A stretch of DNA of 39,895 bases, taken from the NCBI GenBank assembly GCA_026709325.1, contig JAPOTF010000061.1, forward strand, positions 1 to 39,895. Direction: 5' to 3'. The first letter of the stretch is position 1. Every line of letters begins with the position of its first letter. This document shows positions 26,324-35,342 of the stretch, piece by piece. This DNA comes from Roseovarius sp. GTDB taxonomy: Bacteria > Pseudomonadota > Alphaproteobacteria > Rhodobacterales > Rhodobacteraceae. The position numbers were made by a program, and so were the translations under genes. A model generated the notes under the pieces. That model saw only the letters and a list, made by a program, of their open reading frames with translations. It was not told the origin of the DNA and made no database searches.

Positions 26324-26943
26324 AAGGGCATCTCCTTAATGACATTGTGAATATCGGCGGCCACTTTATCTTTTGGCCGATTCCCGTCTACCAGCACTAC
26401 ACGTTCGGAACATTCCCTCGCCAGGTCGAGGAAACCACGCCGCAGGCGATCCTGAAGTTCCAGACCGAATGATTCAAAACGCTTCTCGTCACCTGTTCGG
26501 GCCACGGCGCGATCAAGGCCGACTTCAGGCTCAATATCAATCACAAATGTAAGATCGGCTTCCCTGCCAATCATCTGCGTATGCAGAATATCCACCTTGC
26601 GCCTCAATTCCCCGCGGCCAACACCCTGATATACTCTTGTACTGTCCACATATCGATCCGACAAAACGTGCCTGCCGGCGGCAATGGCGGGTTCAATCAC
26701 GCGCTCCAGGTGATCCCGACGGGCAGCCGTAAAAAGCAGCAATTCCGTTTCCGTAGACCATCGGCCCTTGTCGCCCTTAAGTACCATATTCCGGATTTCC
26801 TCGGCGCCGGGACTTCCTCCGGGCTCGCGCGTCACAATCACCTCATTACCTGCCGCAATCAGTTTTTCCGCCAGCATCAGTATTTGGGTCGATTTTCCGG
26901 ATCCATCTATACCTTCAAAGGTAATCAGCTTGCCCGATTTCAT
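26320..26943 (-). CDS. tmk: Thymidylate kinase
   Basis: The 207-residue enzyme phosphorylates dTMP to dTDP. It has P-loop FEGIDGSGKSTQ at residues about 9-20, REPGGSPGAEEIR, and LSDRYVDSTRVYQGVGRG for nucleotide monophosphate binding. FVIDIEPEVGLDR and a lid follow. Length and motifs are normal. It is 9 bases downstream of the D-Ala-D-Ala carboxypeptidase gene and overlaps holB. Confidence 0.96.
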   Translation of the reverse strand: MKSGKLITFEGIDGSGKSTQILMLAEKLIAAGNEVIVTREPGGSPGAEEIRNMVLKGDKGRWSTETELLLFTAARRDHLERVIEPAIAAGRHVLSDRYVDSTRVYQGVGRGELRRKVDILHTQMIGREADLTFVIDIEPEVGLDRAVARTGDEKRFESFGLELQDRLRRGFLDLARECSERVVLVDGNRPKDKVAADIHNVIKEMPL

Positions 26944-26952
26944 AAAGACGCT

Positions 26953-28107
26953 CTAAACTTCACGACTAAGCCGAAGCCACAGCAATTTAAAAACCGACAT
27001 TATCCGTATACCGAATCCTCCCCTTTCCACGTCTTTTGCGGCAGCCAGCGGAAACCGCTTTTCCGGCAGTCCTTCCGGTTTAAAAACCAGCTCCGCAAGT
27101 TTGTCGCCCTTCTTGACAGGAGCCTTGACAGGCGAAGAATAAATGACCTCGGCCGTCAACTTTCCAGCGGATTTTGCCGGTACAAGCATGCTTACGTCTT
27201 CATTCACCACCAGTTCTATCGATTCATTTTTCCCCATCCAGACATCCGCCTGTACAATCTTGTCTCCTTTATTGAATACGTTCTTCAAGCTAAACTGTCT
27301 GAACGCCCAGTCAATAATGGCAGAAGCTTCTTCCGCACGTTTAGCAGAGCTTGAAAGTCCGGAAAAAACAAACAATATCCGTCTGCCGTCTCTAATTGCC
27401 GACGCGGCAAGACCATATCCGGCTTCCTGCGTATGGCCCGTTTTCAACCCGTCGGCGCCAATGTCAAGACCAAGAAGAGGATTCCGATTCCATCTGTTTT
27501 TTGGCGCGCGATTATCAAACTCGAATTCCCTTTCAGCAAACATTGGATAAAATTCCGGGAAATCCTCTATGATTCTTCGCGATATTATGGCCAAATCTCG
27601 AACGCTCATTACATGGCCCTCCTCGGGCCAGCCGTTTGAATTGCGAAAAGTCGAATTTTGCATCCCCATATTTCGCGCGCGCTCAGTCAAAAGCCTGGCA
27701 AAACCCTTTTCAGAGCCATCAGGACTCAAAGCCTCTGCAATCACTGCACACGCATCATTGCCTGACAGCACGATAATTCCGCGCAGCAGGTCCTCCACCT
27801 TCACTTTGTCCGTCGTGTCGAGAAACATGGTGGAACCGCCGTAATCCATGGCATGCTGCGACACGTGAAGCTTTTCATCCAATGACAGCCGACCGTCTCG
27901 AATTGCCGCGAAAGCTTCATAAAGTGTCATAAGCTTTGACATTGACGCCGGAGGGAGCGGGATGTCGGCATTTTTTGACAACAGAACATTTTCAGTTGTC
28001 ATGTCAATGATTATGGCCGCCTTCGCGCTGGTATCGAATGCAAGCCCCTGCATGGGCGGCATTGCAAATGCGACAACCAGTGCAAAACGTGAGAACAGAA
28101 GACGCAT
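26953..28107 (-). CDS. D-alanyl-D-alanine carboxypeptidase (PBP5/6-like, DacC type)
   Basis: The 384-residue protein has a Sec signal peptide (residues 1-23, ending GLAF). The penicillin-binding triad is SMSK near residue 56 (PPASMSKLMTLYEA), SGNDA near residue 116 and KTGHT near residue 223. It also has a C-terminal PBP5_C domain and a final amphipathic, basic segment (MSVFKLLWLRLSREV) that anchors it to the periplasmic face of the membrane. It trims pentapeptide side chains of peptidoglycan. It is the first gene of the operon with tmk, holB, tatD, MBL and AEC genes. Confidence 0.94.
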   Translation of the reverse strand: MRLLFSRFALVVAFAMPPMQGLAFDTSAKAAIIIDMTTENVLLSKNADIPLPPASMSKLMTLYEAFAAIRDGRLSLDEKLHVSQHAMDYGGSTMFLDTTDKVKVEDLLRGIIVLSGNDACAVIAEALSPDGSEKGFARLLTERARNMGMQNSTFRNSNGWPEEGHVMSVRDLAIISRRIIEDFPEFYPMFAEREFEFDNRAPKNRWNRNPLLGLDIGADGLKTGHTQEAGYGLAASAIRDGRRILFVFSGLSSSAKRAEEASAIIDWAFRQFSLKNVFNKGDKIVQADVWMGKNESIELVVNEDVSMLVPAKSAGKLTAEVIYSSPVKAPVKKGDKLAELVFKPEGLPEKRFPLAAAKDVERGGFGIRIMSVFKLLWLRLSREV

Positions 28108-28321
28108 GACAACAACTCCAGACCTTGTAAAATTATTGCTGCAGGCAATTAAACCCGCTCAATGGAGCAAATTCAACAGGCCATTTTAAAGCTGAATTCA
28201 AGCAACCATAAACAGCATGGCCAGTTCAACGGATCTGATTCAGTGCATTTTGGCGATTAATTTTGTCATGAATATCATAAGGGGCTTTAATTTTCATTTC
28301 CATAAAGTTATTGCCCCGTTA

Positions 28322-28411
28322 GGAGGAGTGGCAGAGTGGTCGAATGCACCGGTCTTGAAAACCGGCGTGGGTGAAAGTCCACCGTGGGTTCGAATCCCAC
28401 CTCCTCCGCCA
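28322..28411 (+). tRNA. tRNA-Ser(UGA)
   Basis: This is a 90-nt class II tRNA with encoded CCA. The acceptor GGAGGAG pairs with CTCCTCC. The anticodon arm CCGGT-CTTGAAA-ACCGG gives anticodon UGA at 28356-28358. A long variable arm (CGTGGGTGAAAGTCCACCG) and a T-arm with GGTTCGAATCC complete it. It reads UCA and other UCN codons. Confidence 0.97.
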
Positions 28412-29049
28412 CCCTGCAACGGCAACGCGAACGCGTGCTGGCGCCAATTGCACGGCGTTTGCCGAAATCATAACTCAAATCATGTCGTTTAATGATCTTA
28501 TGATACGCGCTTCGAATTCACCGATCTCGATCCGCTGAGCCAAAGCATGCTGCTTCCGGTACCGCAGGAGACGCGGTTTCAGGCAATAGCCGAATTCAGG
28601 AGTCGCATAAGCGCAATTTGCCCCGGATCATACAGCTGTTGCCATTCAGAATTATCGGCACATCGCGCACCTGCCGGATCAGGGCGGCGATGGAGATTTG
28701 CGCCTTGTCGAGCAGGGCATGTATTAGGTGGAGCTTTCCCGCGGCATAGATGCCAAAACCTGTTGTCCCGACCAGATTGTCTTTTTAGCCGGGGAATTGC
28801 GACTGGCGGCAAAATATTCAGCGGCTCCGCGCAGAACCTCAAAGCAAGCCGTCGTCAGCGCCGGACTTCGCCTTTTCAGATTGCCGGCGACGCGCATCGC
28901 AAAACCGGCATCACCTCAAATTCGCGCAAAGCCATTCACAATCTGCTTGAAATCTCTTGCGGCTTTGTGGAGCAGATGAAACCGGTCAACACGTTCTGCT
29001 GGCTGGATAAGTATGCGAAAACAGTGATCTGGCCATATTTTCAACGAGA
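28412..29049. other. 640-base stretch without a believable gene, downstream of tRNA-Ser
   Basis: Long frames exist on both strands (plus 28547-29083, plus 28728-28979, minus 28579-28842). They overlap each other, have no ribosome sites and match no family I recognise. The G+C content of 28550-28900 is higher than around it. Being directly downstream of a tRNA 3' end, this could be eroded integrated DNA or a decayed transposase, but I see neither an att repeat nor a diagnostic motif. Confidence 0.4.
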
Positions 29050-29505
29050 TCAGGAAGACTGGCATTTACCGCAAAGACCGTGAATTTCAACATTCCAACT
29101 GGAAGGCGAAAAAGTGTTGTTTTCCTCGCTGTTTTTGAAAGTCTCCGGTAAATCGCGGATATGGGTTTCAATCACTACACCGCAATCATCGCATATCATA
29201 AAATGGCCTCCTGCATGTCTGTGATCGGCGTTGCAGACAACATAGGCTTTGAGACTTTCAATCCGATGTATAAACCCTTTTCGCTGCCAGAACTGTATAG
29301 CGCGATAGGCAGTCGGTGGCTTGGGAGAATGAAGAATTTTTCCAAGTTTTTCGAGTATTTCATAGGCTCCTAAAGGCCTGGGGCTTGCCGCTATAATTTT
29401 TAGAACCTCCAGTCTTGGTTTTGTCAGGCGCTCCTTGTGCCGAACACAGAATAGCTTTGCTTGATCAACGATGTTGTTTTGACCGGACATATCGTTATTT
29501 CTCAT
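29050..29505 (-). CDS. zur: Zinc uptake regulator, Fur family
   Basis: The roughly 151-residue protein is a Fur-family repressor. It has a winged helix (residues about 20-80; RLTKPRLEVLKIIAASPRPLGAYEI, then TAYRAIQFWQRKGFIHRIES). A dimerisation domain with HRHAGGHFMICDDCG follows, then CGKC at the C-terminus for structural zinc. Spacing and neighbours point to Zur rather than Fur. The start is uncertain: ATGs at 29505 and 29490 are both downstream of the DUF1826 stop, and starts at 29535-29613 would overlap it. It is in an operon with the DUF1826 gene, behind a Zur box at 30225, so it is probably autoregulated. Confidence 0.88.
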   Translation of the reverse strand: MRNNDMSGQNNIVDQAKLFCVRHKERLTKPRLEVLKIIAASPRPLGAYEILEKLGKILHSPKPPTAYRAIQFWQRKGFIHRIESLKAYVVCNADHRHAGGHFMICDDCGVVIETHIRDLPETFKNSEENNTFSPSSWNVEIHGLCGKCQSS

Positions 29506-29524
29506 GTCTTTTACAATGCATTCC

Positions 29525-30181
29525 CTATGATGCATATCTGTTATGGTTTTGGTGCTTTTCGACATATTCCCAAAAAGATTTTGGATCAAGGCGCATAAGG
29601 ATCGATGGACCATTCAAAGCTGCGTCAGGTGTGCGGTGCAACAACCCTTTAGGGCCACCGCGAAACACAGCGACATCCCACTTGTTCATAAACTTCAGTG
29701 CGGATTTGTCCTTTAGGATTTTCTCATTGGGCATGCCATTCATATATGCATTGCGATTGGCGGCTTCATCCGGCAGCCATTCAGTACCTTTTCCGGCATA
29801 AGTCACAAGCATGCGTTGCGGTACATTGTCGATATGGTAACGACGGCATCCGCGTTGCGATCCAAGCCAAAAGCCAATGGCGTCGCCATTTTCCATTTCA
29901 CAGAATGTCTTGCATACCGCGACCATGTCACCAACCCAAAGATCGAAAAACGGATCGGTTTTGATCTCGCCGGGAATTTTTTCTTCCAGAATTACACTCA
30001 CGTCATTCAGCGCAGATTCTTTGCGAACCATCCCGTTAATCCCGAAAGGTGTCGACATCAGCTTTTGAAAAAAAGCATCGGCGCCCGCAGGAGCAGTGCG
30101 CTCCACGATTCCCAGTTGATCTGTACAATTTGTGAAGGCCTTAATCGCCTCAAGGCTACCGGTTCGAAAAACACCCGTCAT
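29525..30181 (-). CDS. DUF1826 protein of the zinc-response locus
   Basis: The 218-residue protein matches DUF1826, a family of unknown function that is repeatedly found beside zur and COG0523 GTPases. It contains [18 protein letters not shown], the block [28 protein letters not shown] near the middle, and [19 protein letters not shown] near the C-terminus. The conserved Cys and His residues in the middle block could bind metal (inference). There is no signal peptide, so it should be cytoplasmic. It is the first gene downstream of the Zur box on the minus strand. Confidence 0.85.
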   Translation of the reverse strand: MTGVFRTGSLEAIKAFTNCTDQLGIVERTAPAGADAFFQKLMSTPFGINGMVRKESALNDVSVILEEKIPGEIKTDPFFDLWVGDMVAVCKTFCEMENGDAIGFWLGSQRGCRRYHIDNVPQRMLVTYAGKGTEWLPDEAANRNAYMNGMPNEKILKDKSALKFMNKWDVAVFRGGPKGLLHRTPDAALNGPSILMRLDPKSFWEYVEKHQNHNRYAS

Positions 30182-30224
30182 TTTTTATTCACTCCCCTCT
30201 TGCAAATTCGGCGCGCGTAATTAT

Positions 30225-30245
30225 AAATGTTATGTTGTAACATTT
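30225..30245. promoter_or_regulatory. Zur box (bidirectional operator)
   Basis: AAATGTTA-N5-TAACATTT is a perfect 8+8 palindrome (N5 is TGTTG). It agrees with the alphaproteobacterial Zur consensus of about GAAATGTTATANTATAACATTTC. It lies 43 bases before the DUF1826 ATG on one side and 27 bases before the GTPase ATG on the other, so one operator can repress both transcripts when zinc is sufficient. Confidence 0.85.
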
Positions 30246-30272
30246 CATTGGTCAAGAAGGAAACGGCAAACA

Positions 30273-31490
30273 ATGAAAGCGCTAGAGAAAAAACTGCCGG
30301 TTACGGTTTTGTCAGGGTTCCTGGGTGCGGGAAAAACAACCCTGTTGAACCACATACTGAACAACCGTGAAGGTCGCAAGGTCGCGGTAATTGTAAATGA
30401 CATGAGTGAAGTCAACATTGATGCCGACCTTGTCGAGCGCGGTGGCGGCAATCTTTCACGAACCGAGGAAAAACTTGTCGAAATGAGCAATGGCTGTATT
30501 TGCTGCACTTTACGCGAGGACCTTTTGATGCAGGTTTCAGAATTGGCCGCAGAGGGTAGATTTGATTATCTTCTCATTGAGAGCACAGGTATTTCGGAAC
30601 CATTGCCCGTTGCCGCAACCTTTGATTTTCGCGATGAAGGTGGCAGAAGCCTTTCCGACGTTTCACAGCTTGACACAATGGTCACAGTCGTTGACGCCGC
30701 CAATTTGATCAAGAATTACAGTTCAACCGACTTCCTGAAGGATCAAGGTGAAAGCCTTGGCGAAGAGGACGAGCGTACAATCGTTGATTTATTGGTTGAA
30801 CAAATTGAATTTGCCAATGTCGTTATTCTAAACAAGATCGATCTGATTTCCAAAGATGAACTTGAGACTGTTAAGGCCATTATTCGCGGCCTGAATGCCA
30901 AAGCGAAAATTATTAAAACAACATTGTCGCAAGTTGATCTTGGCGAGGTGATAGATACTGGGCTGTTTGATATCGAAGAAGCGCAAGATCATCCTTTATG
31001 GGTGCAAGAACTTTACAATTTTAAAGATCATGTTCCTGAAACAGAGGAGTATGGCATTACCAGCTTTGTTTATCGTGCTCGCGAACCTTTTGATCCGGTA
31101 AAAATTCACGCCTTCTTCAATAGGGAGTGGCCGGGTGTCGTAAGGGCAAAAGGCTTTTTTTGGATTTCAAGTCGGCCGAATTTTGTAGGTGAAGTTTCGC
31201 AAGCCGGCGCTTTTGTTCGCCACAGGGGCATCGGACGCTGGTGGGCCGCCGTTCCCAGGGAACGCTGGCCGGAAGGAGAGCATTTTGATCAAGTTATAAA
31301 GCGGCAGTGGAGTGAACACTACGGCGACCGCAGGCAGGAAATTGTCTTTATTGGATTAAATGCGGAAATGGATGAAGATAAAATTCGTCTTCAACTTGAT
31401 GAATGCCTGATCGAAGACTATCTTGCCAAGCCCGAAATCTACCGGGACATGCTGGATCCATTCCCTGCATGGTTCCAACCGGGTTCCTGA
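30273..31490 (+). CDS. COG0523 (CobW/ZigA-like) GTPase, putative zinc metallochaperone
   Basis: The 405-residue G3E-family GTPase has P-loop [14 protein letters not shown] (residues about 14-27) and [10 protein letters not shown]. The metal-binding [10 protein letters not shown] has its CxCC at residues 75-78. [12 protein letters not shown], the base-specificity motif NKIDL and a C-terminal CobW_C domain (about 285-380) follow. Zur-controlled members are GTP-dependent chaperones that deliver zinc to client enzymes in scarcity. The start at 30273 is downstream of the Zur box; longer frames would run through the operator. It diverges from the DUF1826-zur operon. Confidence 0.93.
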   Translation: MKALEKKLPVTVLSGFLGAGKTTLLNHILNNREGRKVAVIVNDMSEVNIDADLVERGGGNLSRTEEKLVEMSNGCICCTLREDLLMQVSELAAEGRFDYLLIESTGISEPLPVAATFDFRDEGGRSLSDVSQLDTMVTVVDAANLIKNYSSTDFLKDQGESLGEEDERTIVDLLVEQIEFANVVILNKIDLISKDELETVKAIIRGLNAKAKIIKTTLSQVDLGEVIDTGLFDIEEAQDHPLWVQELYNFKDHVPETEEYGITSFVYRAREPFDPVKIHAFFNREWPGVVRAKGFFWISSRPNFVGEVSQAGAFVRHRGIGRWWAAVPRERWPEGEHFDQVIKRQWSEHYGDRRQEIVFIGLNAEMDEDKIRLQLDECLIEDYLAKPEIYRDMLDPFPAWFQPGS

Positions 31491-31975
31491 CAAATACATG
31501 GCGTGTTTTCCGAAATTTACATAGGGGACTCGAACTTGCGACTGGCCTGCGACTGGTACGGCACCTTAATCGGCACGTTTGAAATTATGCCGGGAACGGT
31601 AAGCGCCACGCGCAAAGCGCTGAACGCAAATCTGGCCTTTCCCTGTTTTCAGAGGGATAATTCGTGGCAATGCAAGCTGCACGTGTGCAGGATTCCAACC
31701 CAAAGGCGTTCGCTATAACGCCACTGCCAAAACACGCCGTTCAAATTCATTACCGAGCCCTGCATATTAACATCCAAATTATCCGAGAGATGGCCAAAGT
31801 CCAAACTTCCGTCGGAAGCAAATTGCATGCGGCCTGCGGAACGGCATTATGATCTTCCTTGAAAGGCCAGATTCCCCGCGCCCCATTCTCCTTTACGGGG
31901 CGTTTTTCATCATGAAGAAACTTTAGCCGGCCCTCTCGTTTTCGGATTCCCGATCAAATTGTCAAATCCGCGATT
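31491..31975. other. 485-base stretch with no clear gene, ending in a terminator
   Basis: Short plus-strand frames (31503-31718, 31664-31852) lack ribosome sites and family resemblance. The sequence is followed by a good terminator at 31879-31907, about 390 bases after the GTPase stop. Either the GTPase message has a long 3' tail or a short untranslated RNA is made here. Confidence 0.4.
31879..31907 (+). terminator. Rho-independent terminator
   Basis: CGCCCC (31879-31884) pairs with GGGGCG (31897-31902) around a 12-base loop and is followed directly by TTTTT. It points along the plus strand and most simply ends the COG0523 GTPase transcript. Confidence 0.7.
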
Positions 31976-32887
31976 TTATCCGGTTTTTTTGTCGTGGATA
32001 AACCAGGTGATCGGCTCAATTAATCCGGCAAGAATGATCAGCGGCAATCCAACGATCTCACGCCAGGTCAGCGCCTCTCCAGACCACATTGCGGCAGTCA
32101 CAGCCGCAACGGCAATTTCAGTCATGAAAAGAAGACCCACAATGCCAGGATTCAATCTGGTCGGAGCGAAGATGCTTGCGATCCCGGCCGGGATGATCAA
32201 AATTGCCGATACTGGAACAAACCAGATCAAGACCTGAGATAATTTCTCCAAATCCGGCAAGGGCACTGCTCCATTTGAAGTTGCAAGCCATGCAACGACA
32301 ACAGATAAAGCGGCCGCCATGCCAAAAAAATTCATCGTATGTGTCATAAAATGAACTTTCTTTGACATTAGTATGATTACCGCGCCAACCGCCCAGAACA
32401 TTCCCGATGCCACGCCGAACCAGTCTCCAACATTTCTTGGCAGGGGAATTCCGGAATTGTCCGCGAATATGACAAACATCCCCGCCCATCCAAGGCCAAT
32501 GGCAAGCCATCTGTGAAAGGTGATGCGATCGCGGAGAATAAGCCAGCCCAATAGAAATCCCCATATGGGCATCAGGTAGAACAGCAAAACCGCGCGCATT
32601 ACCTCGGTATAGAGAAGTGAGGCCGAATATAGAGCATAGGCTATCCCCGCCAGCAGTCCGCCCGCAAGCCCCCAACCCCCATGGATGTATTCCATCCTTC
32701 TGGGCAGTACAAGAGGCAGACACATTAGCGCCGGCGTCAATGTAATGATCACCATTGCCCAGGGTGCGCCAAACCCGGCCTGTTCAACCAGTCGAACAGG
32801 AACCCAAAAGGCGCCAAATGCCATACCGGAAAAAAGGCCCGCAAAAACCGCCTGGCGGTCCGATGTCAATCTCAGCTCCAATTTCAA
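31976..32887 (-). CDS. EamA/DMT-family transporter with a TTG start
   Basis: The protein of about 300 residues has ten hydrophobic segments in two EamA halves (GMAFGAFWVPVRLVEQAGFG, AYALYSASLLYTEVMRAVLLFYLMP, and in the second half GLLFMTEIAVAAVTAAMWSGE). No ATG is available before residue 22. TTG codons at 32887 or, better, 32869 (preceded by GGAG) are the likely starts. It follows the GcvT-like gene by 3 bases at most in the longer form, so it is in the Rieske-GcvT operon and may import the compound they demethylate (inference). Confidence 0.85.
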   Translation of the reverse strand: MKLELRLTSDRQAVFAGLFSGMAFGAFWVPVRLVEQAGFGAPWAMVIITLTPALMCLPLVLPRRMEYIHGGWGLAGGLLAGIAYALYSASLLYTEVMRAVLLFYLMPIWGFLLGWLILRDRITFHRWLAIGLGWAGMFVIFADNSGIPLPRNVGDWFGVASGMFWAVGAVIILMSKKVHFMTHTMNFFGMAAALSVVVAWLATSNGAVPLPDLEKLSQVLIWFVPVSAILIIPAGIASIFAPTRLNPGIVGLLFMTEIAVAAVTAAMWSGEALTWREIVGLPLIILAGLIEPITWFIHDKKTG

Positions 32888-32890
32888 GTG

Positions 32891-34081
32891 TCAGGCAGGC
32901 CGACCTGGAATGTCGACAGTTATTCCTCGCGGTATGTCACAGGCCTTATCGTAAAATGGCATCTCCTCAAGCAACGCCGAACATAATCCGCCATCATTGG
33001 TCTCAACCATAATTTGCGACCCGGGGCCGTTCGAGGGACTGTCCATCAACGCCATGCCAACCCCCTTCTCGAGATAGGGCGAATATGCACCGCAAGTCAC
33101 CCTTCCCACTTTTTGACCATTAAGTTCTATCCGGCCGCTGACCTTTGGCTTTCCGCCATCGCACAGGATACCGTGCAATCTTTTTGAACCGGGTCGGAAT
33201 TCTAAAGCGGACTTTCCGATAAAATCGCTTTTTTTCATGTCGACAAAGCGGCCAAGCCCGACTTCAAACGGGGTGGTTGTCTCGTCAAAATCTGAGCCCG
33301 CATTTAGTATCCCGGCCTCGATCCGGCGTATGTTCATTGAGTCAAGCCCAAACAACTTTAATCCATGAACCTCTCCGGCCTTGCTCAAATGACGCCATAG
33401 CGCATCGGGATCATGATGCGGTTCGGTATAAAATTCCCATCCAAGCTCATTTGTATATCCGGTTCTGGTGATCCAAATCTTCTGTCCGCCAATATCAACT
33501 TGAGCAATGCCGAAGTAGCCAAAGGATTCGGGCAGGCCACCAGTTGCGGCATCGGCTAGAACCTTTATTGAATTTGGTCCCTGTATCTGGCTTACGTAAA
33601 CACGCGGATCGCAAATGCCGACATTCATTCCGCGCGAAAACGCCCGCGCCCAATTCAAAAAGTCGCCGTCAGCCTGCACATACCAAAAGTGATCATCGGC
33701 GAATCGGAGCAGAATCCCGTCGACAATCATTCCGCCGTTTTCCAGACATGCAATTCCATATCCGCAACGCCCCGGTCTGATCTTTCGGACATTGTTTGCA
33801 AAAAGATAATCAAGGAGCTTTTCCGCATCTGGTCCCCTGAACTCCAAGGGCAATTCACCCGTATGCAATAGCGCAGCTCTTGTTCGCAATAGCCAATATC
33901 CTTCTTCCTCCGGCATGGCATCAAGTTCACATGCCATAAGTCGGCGGTTGTAGACGCAGTAATGCGGACCCAAAGGCCTCTCATGCTCGGTGTAGGGATG
34001 GCGGTCGATACCAAAATCCCATCCGGCGCCCGGCCTTGAAGTGACAAGGTCACGCGTCTTTCCGTCGGAGGAAACTCTCAT
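32891..34081 (-). CDS. GcvT/DmdA-like aminomethyltransferase (folate-dependent)
   Basis: The 396-residue protein has the GCV_T domain (DAEKLLDYLFANNVRKIRPGRCGYG, then GMIVDGILLRFADDHFWYV) and the C-terminal GCV_T_C barrel (RLHGILCDGGKP to EKGVGMALMDSP). Family members move a methyl or methylene group from a substrate to tetrahydrofolate, as in the glycine cleavage T-protein, dimethylglycine/sarcosine enzymes and DMSP demethylase DmdA. Which one applies here is not decided by sequence. The start at 34081 overlaps the Rieske stop as ATGA, so the two proteins are made together and probably act in one demethylation route. Confidence 0.88.
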   Translation of the reverse strand: MRVSSDGKTRDLVTSRPGAGWDFGIDRHPYTEHERPLGPHYCVYNRRLMACELDAMPEEEGYWLLRTRAALLHTGELPLEFRGPDAEKLLDYLFANNVRKIRPGRCGYGIACLENGGMIVDGILLRFADDHFWYVQADGDFLNWARAFSRGMNVGICDPRVYVSQIQGPNSIKVLADAATGGLPESFGYFGIAQVDIGGQKIWITRTGYTNELGWEFYTEPHHDPDALWRHLSKAGEVHGLKLFGLDSMNIRRIEAGILNAGSDFDETTTPFEVGLGRFVDMKKSDFIGKSALEFRPGSKRLHGILCDGGKPKVSGRIELNGQKVGRVTCGAYSPYLEKGVGMALMDSPSNGPGSQIMVETNDGGLCSALLEEMPFYDKACDIPRGITVDIPGRPA

Positions 34082-35226
34082 TGGCACACCGCGGGATCAA
34101 GTCTTGCACCCAGGTTATCGGCCACCAGTTTTTGAAAATGGTGAACCGCATGCTCGCTCAATTCCGTCAAACCTTCATCAACGACAAAGCGTCCCTGATT
34201 GTAGCCTGAAGATCTGAGGCCCATCTGAACGCTTTCGCACAAACTGATATCCTCGGGTTGCAGAACGTCAATCTGATAGTTGATCACATCCTGCAACTGC
34301 CGCGTGATTTTTCCATCCTTAACATACCAGTCCTGGTATTCAATGCACCTTTCCGGCCCAGTCGGATTCATCTGCAGCACTGATAAATTCGCTTCGCCAG
34401 GGTAGGCCCATATAGTGAAGTTGGGCCACACATACCATCCGGCATAGCCGAAATCCACATCGCCCTTTTCAAAGGAAAACGCACGGCTGTTTAGCGTTTT
34501 TGGATTGCCCGCGTACTGGCTGGAATACAAGCCGTGTACAATCGTGCTGTAACTGTCCATATCAACCAGATCCACAAAATCCCTATGCGCGGTCGCGCAA
34601 TGATAGCATTCAAGAAAATTGTCTATGAGCACCTTCCAGTTGGCGGCAACATCATAGGTGTCTCGTTGGGCAAAACCCAAACTGTCCACGGAAGGTACAT
34701 AACTTCGAATTTCATCTTCCAAATTACCCATCTGTTCCGCAAATGGAACCGCGCGGGAATCAAGGTTTACCAGAACAAGACCGCAAAACACTTCAACGCG
34801 CACGGGTTTGAGGGAATAATCATCTTTACGAAAACCCCTGACGTTTTCCGTGTTTCTGGCAGATTTCAATTTTCCTTCAAAATCGAAAGCCCAGGCGTGA
34901 TAAGGGCATGTAATGACATTTCTTTTTCCAGCGCCGCTTAATAGTTCGTGCCCGCGATGCGGACATACATTGTAAAACGCATTTAGTTCTCCGCTTCGAT
35001 TGCGAGCGACAAATATATTCTGCTCATGAATGCGGACGGTAATGTACATGCCCGGTTCCGACAACTGGCTGACATGCCCCGCATAATACCAGCTCCTGTA
35101 AAAAATTGCGCTTTTCTCCGCATTCCAAATATCCGAATCATGATAGAATCTGGCCGGCAACGTGTGTGAATTGCCCGGGTCGGCTCTAAATGGCGAGTCT
35201 CCGGGCATAATCTCCAGCAACGACAA
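34078..35226 (-). CDS. Rieske non-heme iron oxygenase, alpha subunit (quaternary-amine type)
   Basis: The 382-residue protein has the [2Fe-2S] Rieske site CPHRGHELL...CPYHAW (about residues 88-111; CxH and CxxH). Its catalytic iron site is NFLECYHCATAH. The residue three before the first iron His is Glu, where most ring-hydroxylating oxygenases have Asp; a bridging Glu is known in carnitine oxygenase CntA. Related enzymes demethylate or cleave glycine betaine, stachydrine, choline-like and carnitine compounds. No reductase gene is adjacent, so electrons must come from a distant partner. It is the first gene of the operon with the GcvT-like protein and DMT transporter. Confidence 0.9.
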   Translation of the reverse strand: MSLLEIMPGDSPFRADPGNSHTLPARFYHDSDIWNAEKSAIFYRSWYYAGHVSQLSEPGMYITVRIHEQNIFVARNRSGELNAFYNVCPHRGHELLSGAGKRNVITCPYHAWAFDFEGKLKSARNTENVRGFRKDDYSLKPVRVEVFCGLVLVNLDSRAVPFAEQMGNLEDEIRSYVPSVDSLGFAQRDTYDVAANWKVLIDNFLECYHCATAHRDFVDLVDMDSYSTIVHGLYSSQYAGNPKTLNSRAFSFEKGDVDFGYAGWYVWPNFTIWAYPGEANLSVLQMNPTGPERCIEYQDWYVKDGKITRQLQDVINYQIDVLQPEDISLCESVQMGLRSSGYNQGRFVVDEGLTELSEHAVHHFQKLVADNLGARLDPAVCQ

Positions 35227-35342
35227 ATCCCCCCCTAATCTTACACTGCAAGTGACAAATCAGTCCAGATTCTCTAGCAAAAATCTCTTTATTTGGCAAT
35301 GCCGCCAGAACGAGACCAATAGTGAAAGGCGCTTTTCAGATT

